Assembly (NCBI RefSeq): GCF_018736085.1 | Contig: NZ_CP076134.1 | Span: 1,374,501 to 1,438,500 of the forward strand | DNA: 64,000 nucleotides | Reading direction: 5' to 3' | From: Bradyrhizobium sediminis | Lineage (GTDB): Bacteria; Pseudomonadota; Alphaproteobacteria; Rhizobiales; Xanthobacteraceae | In this document: in pieces, positions 51,110 to 59,822 of the stretch | How positions within the stretch are numbered: position 1 is the first letter of the stretch | Layout: every line of letters begins with the position of its first letter | Position numbers and translations under genes: made by a program | Notes under the pieces: generated by a model | Told to the model about the DNA's origin: nothing | Database searches by the model: none | What the model saw: the letters and a program-made list of their open reading frames with translations, nothing else

Positions 51110-51207
51110 CGTCATTCCGGGGCGCGCGTCAGCGCGAACCCGGAATCCCGATGCAATAGAATTCGATCCAGATCCGGGTTCAACGCGTTGCGTTGCCCCG
51201 GAATGAC
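51110..51207. repeat. Palindromic intergenic repeat, family B (copy 3)
   Basis: Left end CGTCATTCCGGGGCGCGCG pairs with right end GCCCCGGAATGACG; inner arms AACCCGGAATC and GATCCGGGTTC pair as well. It lies between the VWA gene and the rhodanese gene, both transcribed rightward. Confidence 0.8.
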
Positions 51208-51221
51208 GGGAGGACCACCAA

Positions 51222-51638
51222 ATGCCCCAGGACATCCACACCGGCATCAAGGCGCTGATCGACGAGGCCAATGCCGAGATCGAGACTCTGAGCGCCGCGG
51301 AGGCGATCCAGGCCGCGCAGGACGACGGCGTCGTGATCGTCGATATCCGCGACCCCCGCGAGATCGAGCGCGACGGCCGGATCCCGGGCGCATTCTCCTG
51401 CACCCGCGGCATGCTGGAATTCTGGATCGATCCGGCGAGCCCCTATGCCAAGGCGATCTTCCAGGAAGACAAGAAGTTCATCTTCCATTGCGCCGGCGGC
51501 CTGCGTTCGGCCCTGGCCGCCAAGACCGCGCAGGACATGGGACTGAAGCCGGTCGCGCATGTCGCCGGCGGTTTCGCCGCCTGGCGCGACGCCGGCGGCC
51601 CGGTCGAGAAGTTCGAGCCGAAGAAGCCGAAGGGCTAA
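51222..51638 (+). CDS. Single-domain rhodanese-like sulfurtransferase
   Basis: 138 residues with a strong ribosome site (GGGAGG). VVIVDIRDPREIERDGRIPGAF is the CH2A-type block, and FHCAGGLRSALAA contains the catalytic cysteine (near residue 90) in a six-residue active-site loop (CAGGLR). AGGFAAWRDAGGPV is the terminal block. It transfers sulfane sulfur to cyanide or a thiol acceptor. A second, two-domain sulfurtransferase gene follows after about 100 bp containing a palindromic repeat. Confidence 0.9.
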   Translation: MPQDIHTGIKALIDEANAEIETLSAAEAIQAAQDDGVVIVDIRDPREIERDGRIPGAFSCTRGMLEFWIDPASPYAKAIFQEDKKFIFHCAGGLRSALAAKTAQDMGLKPVAHVAGGFAAWRDAGGPVEKFEPKKPKG

Positions 51639-51643
51639 AAGGT

Positions 51644-51717
51644 CGTCACCCGCGGGCTTGACCCGCGGGTCCATCTTCTTCGAGTGATGGATTGCCGGGT
51701 CAAGCCCGGCAATGACG
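51644..51717. repeat. Palindromic intergenic repeat, family C (copy 2)
   Basis: Two inner hairpins, CCCGCGGGCTTGACCCGCGGG and GCCGGGTCAAGCCCGGC, flanked by CGTCACC and CAATGACG. Same plan as 27375-27465, with the two hairpins in swapped order. Confidence 0.8.
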
Positions 51718-51741
51718 CTCATAGGGATGCCGGGAAATCAC

Positions 51742-52599
51742 ATGACATCGCCACACGATCCGCTTGTCTCCACCGACTGGCTCGCGACGCATCTCGGGGA
51801 TCCCAAGGTCAGGGTTATCGACGCATCGTTCAAGATGCCGGGCGTCATGCCGCTGCCGATCGACGATTACCTTGCCTCGCATATCCCGGGCGCCGCGTTT
51901 TTCGACGTGGACGCGGTGTCGGATCATTCAAATCCGCTGCCGCACATGTTTCCGGACGCCGAACAGTTTGGCCGCGATGTCGGAGCGCTCGGGATCGGCA
52001 ATGACGACACGGTCGTGGTCTACGACGCAGGCGGCTGGGTTGCGGCCCCCCGCGCGTGGTGGATGTTGCTCTCCTTCGGCCATCGGAATGTCCGCGTGCT
52101 CGATGGCGGCCTGAAAAAATGGGTCGCGGAAGGCCGCAAGGTCGAGAGCGGTCCGGTGACACCGAAGCCAGGCACGTTCAAGGCAAGTTTCGACGCGCGG
52201 CGCACGCGCAGCCTGCAGCAAATGATCGCCAATATCGCAAGCCGGGCCGAGCAGGTGATCGATGCGCGGGCCAGTGAACGTTTTCAGGGCAAGGTACCCG
52301 AGCCGCGACCCGGCATTCGCTCCGGCCACATCCCGGGCAGCCTGAACCTGCCCTACAACAATCTATTCGACGCCTCGACCGGTACGATGAAATCGCTGGA
52401 CGAGTTGCGGGCCGCGTTTCTGGGCGCGGGTATCAGGCTCGACGCACCGATCGTGACGAGTTGCGGCTCCGGCGTGAGTGCGGCCGTGCTGACGCTGGCG
52501 CTGTACCGCCTCGGCGTCGAGAACCCGGCGCTCTACGACGGCTCGTGGACGGAATGGGGTGCCGAGGACGGCCCGCAGATCGCGACCGGTCCGGCATAA
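51742..52599 (+). CDS. sseA: 3-mercaptopyruvate/thiosulfate sulfurtransferase (two rhodanese domains)
   Basis: 285 residues from the ATG at 51742; in-frame ATGs at 51712 and 51727 are alternatives. Two rhodanese domains: the inactive N-terminal one (VVYDAGGWVAAPRAWWML) and the catalytic one with TSCGSGVSAAVL, where CGSGVS is the mercaptopyruvate-type loop. DGSWTEWG near the C-terminus is the usual final motif. It moves sulfur from 3-mercaptopyruvate to cyanide or thioredoxin. Its stop codon lies inside a triple 10-bp repeat. Confidence 0.93.
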   Translation: MTSPHDPLVSTDWLATHLGDPKVRVIDASFKMPGVMPLPIDDYLASHIPGAAFFDVDAVSDHSNPLPHMFPDAEQFGRDVGALGIGNDDTVVVYDAGGWVAAPRAWWMLLSFGHRNVRVLDGGLKKWVAEGRKVESGPVTPKPGTFKASFDARRTRSLQQMIANIASRAEQVIDARASERFQGKVPEPRPGIRSGHIPGSLNLPYNNLFDASTGTMKSLDELRAAFLGAGIRLDAPIVTSCGSGVSAAVLTLALYRLGVENPALYDGSWTEWGAEDGPQIATGPA

Positions 52600-52620
52600 T
52601 CCGGCATAATCCGGCATAAT
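52591..52620. repeat. Three perfect tandem copies of a 10-bp unit at the sseA stop
   Basis: CCGGCATAAT occurs three times without a gap at 52591-52600, 52601-52610 and 52611-52620. The first copy supplies the last two codons and TAA stop of sseA (CCG GCA TAA). Because 10 is not a multiple of three, extra copies do not extend the protein. Confidence 0.95.
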
Positions 52621-52629
52621 CAAGAAGCC

Positions 52630-53370
52630 TCAGCGGCTGCGGACATTCGTCGTGGGCTGCGCGAACGGATCGGCGGCCTGTTGTTGAGCCGCGACCTGTC
52701 GCGCCAGCCGCGCGCGTTGCGCGGCCCGGCGGCGCTGGGCCGCCCGGCGGGCCTGCTGCCTTTTCTTGACGACGCTGGGGTCCGGCTTGGCGCTGGCGGC
52801 CTTCGCCGACGCCTCGGCCTCGATGGTGACGGGCTGATCGCCCAACGTGGCGATTTTCGTCGCGGCGACATCGGTTTCCGCCGCGGCCGCCTGTTCGGGT
52901 ACCGGCGTTTCATCCGTCGGCGGCAAGGCCCGCGCCGCGGTTGCGATCCCGGTCTCGTCAGCGGAGGCGGGCGCTTCGGCCGGCGCGGATGCGCCTTGCG
53001 CCGGGTTTTCCGCCGCGGGGATTTCCGGTTTCGCCGCCTGCGGCGGACTGGAATCCTGCGGGTTCACCGCTGCGACCTTCTCGGGCTCAGTGGCGACGGT
53101 GGCGATCGCCGGGGGCTCGGCCGGTGCTGCCGCCGCAACGCCGTCCGGTGGCTTCTGCTCGGATGGGTCCGGCTCAAGGCGCAGCATCGCCAGTACGGGA
53201 ATGGGAGCCTCGTCTTGTTGGGCAAACCTTGGTTCGGGCACGCGCCATGAGGGGTTGGCGGCAAATTCCTCGTGGGCGGCGCGGAGCAGGGCCGCTGCTC
53301 CGAGCCCGAACACCAATATCGACATCGTCAGCACGATCGCGGCGAACAGAAAACGAAAGCCGGGGAGCAT
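52630..53370 (-). CDS. Membrane-anchored Ala/Pro-rich hypothetical protein
   Basis: About 246 residues from the ATG at 53370; the frame is open to 53508. An N-terminal hydrophobic helix (FRFLFAAIVLTMSILVFGLGAAALL) is followed by a long low-complexity region rich in Ala, Pro and Glu (residues about 60-190) and a basic C-terminal stretch (KKRQQARRAAQRRRAAQRAR). It resembles proline/alanine-rich periplasmic linkers that span from the inner membrane towards peptidoglycan. I do not recognise a family. It is divergent from the L,D-transpeptidase gene, with 359 bp between the starts. Confidence 0.6.
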   Translation of the reverse strand: MLPGFRFLFAAIVLTMSILVFGLGAAALLRAAHEEFAANPSWRVPEPRFAQQDEAPIPVLAMLRLEPDPSEQKPPDGVAAAAPAEPPAIATVATEPEKVAAVNPQDSSPPQAAKPEIPAAENPAQGASAPAEAPASADETGIATAARALPPTDETPVPEQAAAAETDVAATKIATLGDQPVTIEAEASAKAASAKPDPSVVKKRQQARRAAQRRRAAQRARLARQVAAQQQAADPFAQPTTNVRSR

Positions 53371-53729
53371 GGAAGCATTCCGCCTTCGCAGGGGTCTGGA
53401 AGGCTCTTGAGCCAGCGGGAACGCGGTGACCACCACAGGTTTGGCCGGCTTCGCGGCGCAGAATACCGCCAACACGGAGCGAATCAGGCTGATATCAGGA
53501 TACCGCAACCGTCCCGTTCACGTTTGTTACAAATCAGCGGCCTCGGCACCCCAGGGGCCCTGCCGGTTGGCGATTTCGGCGGGGGTGAGGCATCGTTGCC
53601 ACGACGCGCCAGGCCCATCACAAAATGCCGGAATCGGGCCGGATTTCGCGGATTTGTCTTGAATGCGCCGCTATCTTCCGCCATCTGCCGTTAACGGTCC
53701 GGTGTCGGCTTGGGGACTATACAAGAACG
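53371..53729. other. Divergent intergenic region
   Basis: About 360 bp between the membrane-anchored protein gene and the L,D-transpeptidase gene. It must contain both promoters. The minus-strand frame remains open to 53508, so the first part could be coding if the longer start is used. I see no RNA gene or strong repeat in it. Confidence 0.4.
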
Positions 53730-54920
53730 ATGATGATCAAACGCATTCTGACGATTTGTGCTGCCTTGGCGGCGGGTGCAGCGGGAACCTCGCTCGGATC
53801 CCCGCTTGCCTTGGCGCAGGGCTATTCGCAGGCCCCCGGCTCGGTCTATTCGGCATCGCCGGCACCCTATCCGCCCGGCGGTTATGTGGTCGATGAGCGC
53901 CGCCTCCCGGGCGCGCCGGATTTCGACGCGCTGGAGGACGATGACGCGCCGAATGCGCAGGGTTCGACGGCGCTCTTGCCCCCCGGTCCGGTGCTTTCGC
54001 CCGCCGATCCGCGCTATGGCCGCCCCGATCCTGCCCGGCCGCTTTATTCCGACCGCGGCGCGCCCACCGGCCCGATCCTGTCGCCTGACGATCCGCGCTA
54101 CGGCCGGCCGGCCGGACCGCCGCCGGTGATCTATTCGGACCGCCCCGCCGGTCCGCCGCAGCAGACCTATTCAGACCGCAGCAACGACACCCTGCGTCCG
54201 CCCGAAGCGGTAGGCGCCCCGGCCGGCGTCACTGGGGCGGTACAGCCTCAGCAGAGCCAGGGGGCCGACGGCAAGCCGCTGGTGTTGTCCGCGCTGCCGC
54301 CGGAAGAACAGCCTGAAGTCGCACCCGCGCAATTGCCGCCGAACCTGCGCCGCCAGGAGGTCCCTTTCGTCACCAAGGAGCCGGCGGGCACGCTGGTCGT
54401 CGATACCCCGAACACCTACCTTTATTACGTCCTGGGTGGCGGCCGCGCGGTCCGCTACGGCGTCCGCGTCGGCCGCGACGGCTTTACCTGGACCGGCGTG
54501 CAGAAAATCACGCGCAAGGCCGAGTGGCCGGACTGGCATCCGCCGACCGAGATGATCGAGCGCCAGCCTTATCTGCCGCGCTTCATGGCGGGCGGACCGG
54601 GCAATCCGCTCGGTGCGCGCGCGATGTATCTCGGCTCCACCGTCTATCGCATCCACGGCACCAACCAGCCCTCGACGATCGGCAAGTTCGTCTCCTCGGG
54701 CTGCATCGGCATGCTGAACGAGGACGTCTCCGACCTGTTCGAGCGCGTCAAGGTCGGCACCCGCGTGGTGGTGCTTCCGGGCGGCCCGCCGCCGGGAACC
54801 GCAACCGCTTCGGCACAGCCGGTGCCCGCGCCGGGCTCGGCGCAGGCGTCGAACGCTCCCGTTCCCGGCATGGCGCCCACCGTGGTGCCGCCGCTGCCCG
54901 CGCCGGTGACGGTGCGGTAA
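53730..54920 (+). CDS. Secreted L,D-transpeptidase (YkuD domain)
   Basis: 396 residues from the ATG at 53730. A signal peptide (KRILTICAALAAGAAGTSLG...ALAQG) is followed by a Pro-rich region to about residue 200 that includes two near-copies of LSPxDPRYGRP and repeated YSDR (VLSPADPRYGRP and ILSPDDPRYGRP). The YkuD catalytic domain covers about residues 220-355: YRIHGTNQPSTIGKFVSSGC with the catalytic histidine and cysteine. It forms 3-3 crosslinks in peptidoglycan or attaches proteins to it. A strong terminator follows. Confidence 0.92.
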   Translation: MMIKRILTICAALAAGAAGTSLGSPLALAQGYSQAPGSVYSASPAPYPPGGYVVDERRLPGAPDFDALEDDDAPNAQGSTALLPPGPVLSPADPRYGRPDPARPLYSDRGAPTGPILSPDDPRYGRPAGPPPVIYSDRPAGPPQQTYSDRSNDTLRPPEAVGAPAGVTGAVQPQQSQGADGKPLVLSALPPEEQPEVAPAQLPPNLRRQEVPFVTKEPAGTLVVDTPNTYLYYVLGGGRAVRYGVRVGRDGFTWTGVQKITRKAEWPDWHPPTEMIERQPYLPRFMAGGPGNPLGARAMYLGSTVYRIHGTNQPSTIGKFVSSGCIGMLNEDVSDLFERVKVGTRVVVLPGGPPPGTATASAQPVPAPGSAQASNAPVPGMAPTVVPPLPAPVTVR

Positions 54921-54948
54921 CAGGGATTGAAAACCCGCTATCGAGAAA

Positions 54949-54973
54949 GGCCCGCCGAAGCGGGCCTTTTTTT
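54949..54973 (+). terminator. Rho-independent terminator of the L,D-transpeptidase gene
   Basis: A seven-base-pair stem GGCCCGC/GCGGGCC with loop CGAA, followed by seven T. It lies 28 bp after the stop codon and just before a family A repeat. Confidence 0.92.
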
Positions 54974-55091
54974 CGTCATTGCGAGCGAAGCGAAGCAATC
55001 CATGGGGCCACAAGCGAAGAATGGATTGCTTCGTCGCGGAGCCTGTCATCGGGCGCGCATTCGCGCGACCCGTTGGCTCCTCGCAATGACG
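54974..55091. repeat. Palindromic intergenic repeat, family A (copy 4, inverted)
   Basis: Bounded by CGTCATTGCGAGCG and CTCGCAATGACG. The GGAGCCTGTCATCGGGCGCG and CGCGACCCGTTGGCTCC module is on the right, that is, inverted relative to the copies at 48484 and 61117. It lies between convergent genes. Confidence 0.85.
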
Positions 55092-55102
55092 GAGGCAGAT
55101 GG

Positions 55103-56077
55103 CTACGCCAGCCTTCGAACCGGCTCGCCCTTGAACCAGGCGTCGATGCCTTCGACCATCTGGCTGTAATGGGCGCGAAAAGTCTCCTCGGTGACGTAAC
55201 CGAGATGCGGCGTCAGCACGAGATTGTCGAGCTTGCGGAAGGGGTGGTCGACCGGCAGTGGCTCGACCGAAAACACGTCGACCGCGGCACCCGCGATCTT
55301 TTTCTGCTGCAGGGTTTGCAGCAATGCGGCTTCGTCGATGATCGGCCCGCGCGCGGTGTTGACGATGAAGGCGGTCGGCTTCATGCGCGCCAGATCGGCG
55401 GATCCCACCAGCCCGCGCGAGCGCTGGCTCAGCACCACATGGATGGTGACGATGTCGGCGCTGGCGAACAATTCCTCCTTGCTGGCGTAGCCGACGCCGA
55501 CTTCCCTGCATCGCTCCGGCGTCAGGTTCGGGCTCCAGGCGATCACGTTCATGCCGAACGCCTGTGCGAGTTTCGAAACCTTGGCCCCTAGCTTGCCGAG
55601 GCCGACGACGCCAAGCGTCTTGCCCTCGATCTCGAGGCCGACGAATTTCTGCAAGGGCTCGCCGGCGTGCATGCGGGCGTTCTCGCGGCCGATATTGCGG
55701 GTCAATTCCAGGATCAGCCCCATGGTCAGGGGGGCGGTGGGGTCGCGGCCCCATTGCGTCCCGCACAGCACCACATCGTGGTCCTTGGCGGCCTCCAGAT
55801 CGAGCGCGGCATTACGCATGCCCGAGGTGATCATGAGTTTCAGCCTGGGCAGGCTCGCGAACAGGGCCCGCGGAAACGGCGTGCGTTCGCGCATCGCGCA
55901 GATGATCTCGAAATCCTTCAGCGCGGCGGCGGCGGCCTCCTGCGAGGCGAAGGGCTGGTTGAATACGGTGACGTCGACGCGATCTGTGACCTTCGACCAG
56001 TCCGCGATATCAAGGGCCAGATTGAGATAGTCATCGAGAATTGCACAGCGCAGCCGCGTCATGGGAGGTCCGTTCAT
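55103..56077 (-). CDS. D-2-hydroxyacid dehydrogenase (NAD-dependent)
   Basis: 324 residues (ATG at 56077, or the fifth codon later at 56062). The nucleotide-binding motif is TLGVVGLGKLGAKVSKLAQAFG, with NTARGPIIDEAAL as the substrate/NAD block and LDNLVLTPHLGY holding the catalytic histidine. Arginine (NTARG) and glutamate (VEPLP) complete the set. It reduces 2-ketoacids or oxidises D-2-hydroxyacids; hydroxyacid specificity cannot be told. It appears to be a single gene. Confidence 0.92.
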   Translation of the reverse strand: MNGPPMTRLRCAILDDYLNLALDIADWSKVTDRVDVTVFNQPFASQEAAAAALKDFEIICAMRERTPFPRALFASLPRLKLMITSGMRNAALDLEAAKDHDVVLCGTQWGRDPTAPLTMGLILELTRNIGRENARMHAGEPLQKFVGLEIEGKTLGVVGLGKLGAKVSKLAQAFGMNVIAWSPNLTPERCREVGVGYASKEELFASADIVTIHVVLSQRSRGLVGSADLARMKPTAFIVNTARGPIIDEAALLQTLQQKKIAGAAVDVFSVEPLPVDHPFRKLDNLVLTPHLGYVTEETFRAHYSQMVEGIDAWFKGEPVRRLA

Positions 56078-56147
56078 GGCGATGATGACGGGGCGGAAGC
56101 GCGCCGTCCGGGAGGTGCCATGGTCGCGTGCAATCTTTCAGCGTGCA

Positions 56148-56201
56148 AGCGCCCGCGGCCCCAAAAGCGCCCGCGGCCTCAAAAGCGCCCGCGGTTCAGG
56201 A
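56148..56201. repeat. Three tandem 18-bp repeats
   Basis: GCGCCCGCGGCCCCAAAA (56148-56165), GCGCCCGCGGCCTCAAAA (56166-56183) and GCGCCCGCGGTTCAGGAA (56184-56201). The first two differ at one base; the third has diverged. It lies between the 2-hydroxyacid dehydrogenase start and a small hypothetical gene. Confidence 0.85.
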
Positions 56202-56247
56202 AGCGCCGCAGCCCGATCAGCGCCGCGGTGTCAGCGGTCGGGGATGG

Positions 56248-56454
56248 TCAGCTGGAGTGGCGGTGCGACGAGGCCTTCTGCTTGGCGCGGCAGGCCGGGC
56301 CGGGGCCGCGCATATAGTGCAGTTCCGGCCGGTAGGGGTTGAAGGCCCGGGCGAAGAACTGGTGCCAGAAGTCGCGGATTTCGGCGAGAGCGCTTGCCTG
56401 CCCGTCGCGGCTGGCTGCCGGGGAGGAGAGGGACGCTGAGTTGCTGGTTGCCAT
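56248..56454 (-). CDS. Small hypothetical protein
   Basis: 68 residues: a Ser/Ala-rich start, then ALAEIRDFWHQFFARAFNPY and RPELHYMRGPGPACRAKQKA. The middle looks like an amphipathic helix with aromatic residues. I do not recognise a family, but composition is protein-like on this strand and poor on the others. The ribosome site is not convincing. Confidence 0.45.
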   Translation of the reverse strand: MATSNSASLSSPAASRDGQASALAEIRDFWHQFFARAFNPYRPELHYMRGPGPACRAKQKASSHRHSS

Positions 56455-56708
56455 GACGCGGGCCCCGCCGTTTTTCGTGCGCGGCTTTTGCCGCGAGAGA
56501 GCCCCTTTGGGGCGCCGAAAACGAGTTTTCGCCCGATTTGTTAAAAGAAGGTTTCAATTGTCATGATCCGGCGCAAGCATGGTATCTATCGCGTAATCAT
56601 CCGTGGTGAAGGGATGGAAAACGCATGCGCGCGGTTGCCCTTTCGGGGCTGCATCGCTACATCAGCGGCAGCAAATTTCCGATAAATGCAACGGTTTCAA
56701 GGATCGCG

Positions 56709-58361
<1,653 letters not shown>

Positions 58362-58491
58362 GGCGACGTTTGATATCGCCGAACCCATCGAGAAAGTTCC
58401 GCGCACGGGACAGCGCGTTACGGAGGTATTGATTTGGCTGTCGCGGCCAAAGTCCTTCGGCCGACTCGGCGCGGCCGGTTGGCAGGCGTTA

Positions 58492-58752
58492 TTATCCCAC
58501 CTTCTCCGCCAGCCACATCTTGATCAGTGACTGATACGGCACGTCGCGCTTGTTGGCGGCGATCTTGATCTGCTCCAGCAGGCTCACAGGCAGTCGCAAT
58601 GAGATGGCTGTGGTCGATGGCTTCAGGTTTGGGAAGCGCACCCGCGCGGCCTTGCTCAGGTCAAAATAGTCCGCAGTATCGTGCGACTCCCAAAAAGAAC
58701 GTTCCTGGGATTCGTTGGCAAATTTGGGGACTTGTTTAAGTTTCTTCGGCAT
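58492..58752 (-). CDS. brnA: BrnA-type antitoxin (ribbon-helix-helix)
   Basis: 86 residues. STTAISLRLPVSLLEQIKIAANKRDVPYQSLIKMWLAEKV is a C-terminal ribbon-helix-helix DNA-binding domain spread over residues 46-85 (core ISLRLPVSLLEQIK). The N-terminal part (FANESQERSFWESHDTADYF) is the toxin-wrapping segment typical of BrnA/CopG antitoxins. Its start overlaps the brnT end by 17 bp. It should neutralise BrnT and repress the operon through the palindrome upstream of brnT. Confidence 0.85.
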   Translation of the reverse strand: MPKKLKQVPKFANESQERSFWESHDTADYFDLSKAARVRFPNLKPSTTAISLRLPVSLLEQIKIAANKRDVPYQSLIKMWLAEKVG

Positions 58753-59038
58753 AGCGTGTACGCTCCTTCGCGCTCATCGGACGTACTGAAATGATCCGTA
58801 ACAGAGTTGCGTCCTGCCTCAATGTGAAGGCGATCTGCAGAAGACGACCTGCATGTGTCTTTCCGTAAGCATGGTATCGCTGTTCGGTCGCGCTGTGCTC
58901 GGGGTCATGTAGCAGCAGAAGCGGAGTGTTCAGAAACACCTGCTCCGCCTCGGCCTGGCCGACGCCGTGTTTGTCCGCGCTCTTTCGGCTGTTGCCATCG
59001 TCCCAGTCGAAGCCGGCGATCCGGTCGAAGTTGATCAT
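58736..59038 (-). CDS. brnT: BrnT-family ribonuclease toxin
   Basis: 100 residues from the ATG at 59038; an upstream start at 59080 would cross the operator and is unlikely. DRIAGFDWDDGNSRKSADKHG (residues 5 on), with FDWD...N...KHGV, is the BrnT opening; DPEHSATEQRYHAYGKTHAG and LRIISVRPMSAKERTRY with R-x-A/S-x-x-E-R-x-x-Y at the end complete the RelE-like fold. Type II toxin that cleaves RNA. Toxin-first gene order is the usual one for brnTA. Confidence 0.88.
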   Translation of the reverse strand: MINFDRIAGFDWDDGNSRKSADKHGVGQAEAEQVFLNTPLLLLHDPEHSATEQRYHAYGKTHAGRLLQIAFTLRQDATLLRIISVRPMSAKERTRYAEET

Positions 59039-59040
59039 TG

Positions 59041-59061
59041 TGTATATGTCCAACATATACA
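59041..59061. promoter_or_regulatory. Inverted repeat at the brnT start, probable BrnTA operator
   Basis: TGTATATGT, three bases (CCA), then ACATATACA: a perfect 9-bp inverted repeat. It ends three bases from the brnT start codon on the minus strand. AT-rich arms overlap a possible -10 region, fitting autoregulation by the BrnA or BrnTA complex. Confidence 0.75.
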
Positions 59062-59231
59062 AAAAGGCGCATCGATGCAATATGGCTTCAAAGAAGCGCT
59101 ACCCTGATCTGCGCTCACACCCCGCCTGCGCCAAATGGCCGCTCGGCCCCGGACGTCCGGAATGTGCCATATCCGAATGCTAGAGTTAACGCGATTCCGC
59201 ACACTGATTCCCGCACGGAAAGACCCGCCCT

Positions 59232-59822
59232 ATGTCCATGACGCCGGAAACGCCCCTGCCGCCCAAAGGCAAGGGGATAGAGTTACGTCCGATCCCGATG
59301 CTGATCTTCGGCTCCCGCTGGCTGCAATTGCCGCTCTATGTCGGCCTGATCGTCGCGCAGGGCGTCTACGTGGTGCTGTTTCTGAAGGAGTTGTGGCACC
59401 TGTTCGCCCACTCGTTCGATTTCAGCGAGCAGCAGATCATGCTGGCGGTGCTCGGCCTGATCGACGTGGTGATGATTTCCAACCTGCTGGTGATGGTGAT
59501 CGTCGGCGGTTACGAGACCTTCGTCTCCCGTCTCAACCTGCAAGGTCATCCCGACGAGCCGGAATGGCTCAGCCATGTCAACGCCAGCGTGCTCAAGATC
59601 AAGCTCGCGATGGCGATCATCGGCATCTCGTCGATCCACCTGCTGCGAACCTTCATCGAGGCCGGCGGACTGGCGTCGGGGAAGACCGGCTACACCGAAA
59701 CCGGCGTGATGTGGCAGACCATCATTCACACGGTTTTCATCCTGTCGGCGATCGGCATCGCCTATGTTGACCGTCTGTCGAATATTGCGACCGGAGAAGC
59801 AAAGCACTCCGCTTCGCACTGA
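59232..59822 (+). CDS. yqhA: UPF0114/YqhA-family membrane protein
   Basis: 196 residues with four hydrophobic segments (about 32-52, 70-95, 122-142, 165-185). [19 protein letters not shown] and [21 protein letters not shown] match the YqhA/TIGR00645 family. The function is not settled. The stop codon overlaps the start of the lytic transglycosylase gene by one base (TGATG), so the two may be translated together. Confidence 0.88.
   Translation: MSMTPETPLPPKGKGIELRPIPMLIFGSRWLQLPLYVGLIVAQGVYVVLFLKELWHLFAHSFDFSEQQIMLAVLGLIDVVMISNLLVMVIVGGYETFVSRLNLQGHPDEPEWLSHVNASVLKIKLAMAIIGISSIHLLRTFIEAGGLASGKTGYTETGVMWQTIIHTVFILSAIGIAYVDRLSNIATGEAKHSASH

Noticed and set aside
54171..55766. 531-codon minus-strand frame
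   Set aside because: It crosses the L,D-transpeptidase gene antisense, a terminator, a repeat and the dehydrogenase gene in the wrong frame; low-complexity Arg/Gly/Ala composition.
56128..56439. Plus-strand frame with a KAPA repeat
   Set aside because: It arises from the 18-bp DNA repeat and is antisense to a better small frame; the second half is shadow-like (Gly/Arg-rich).
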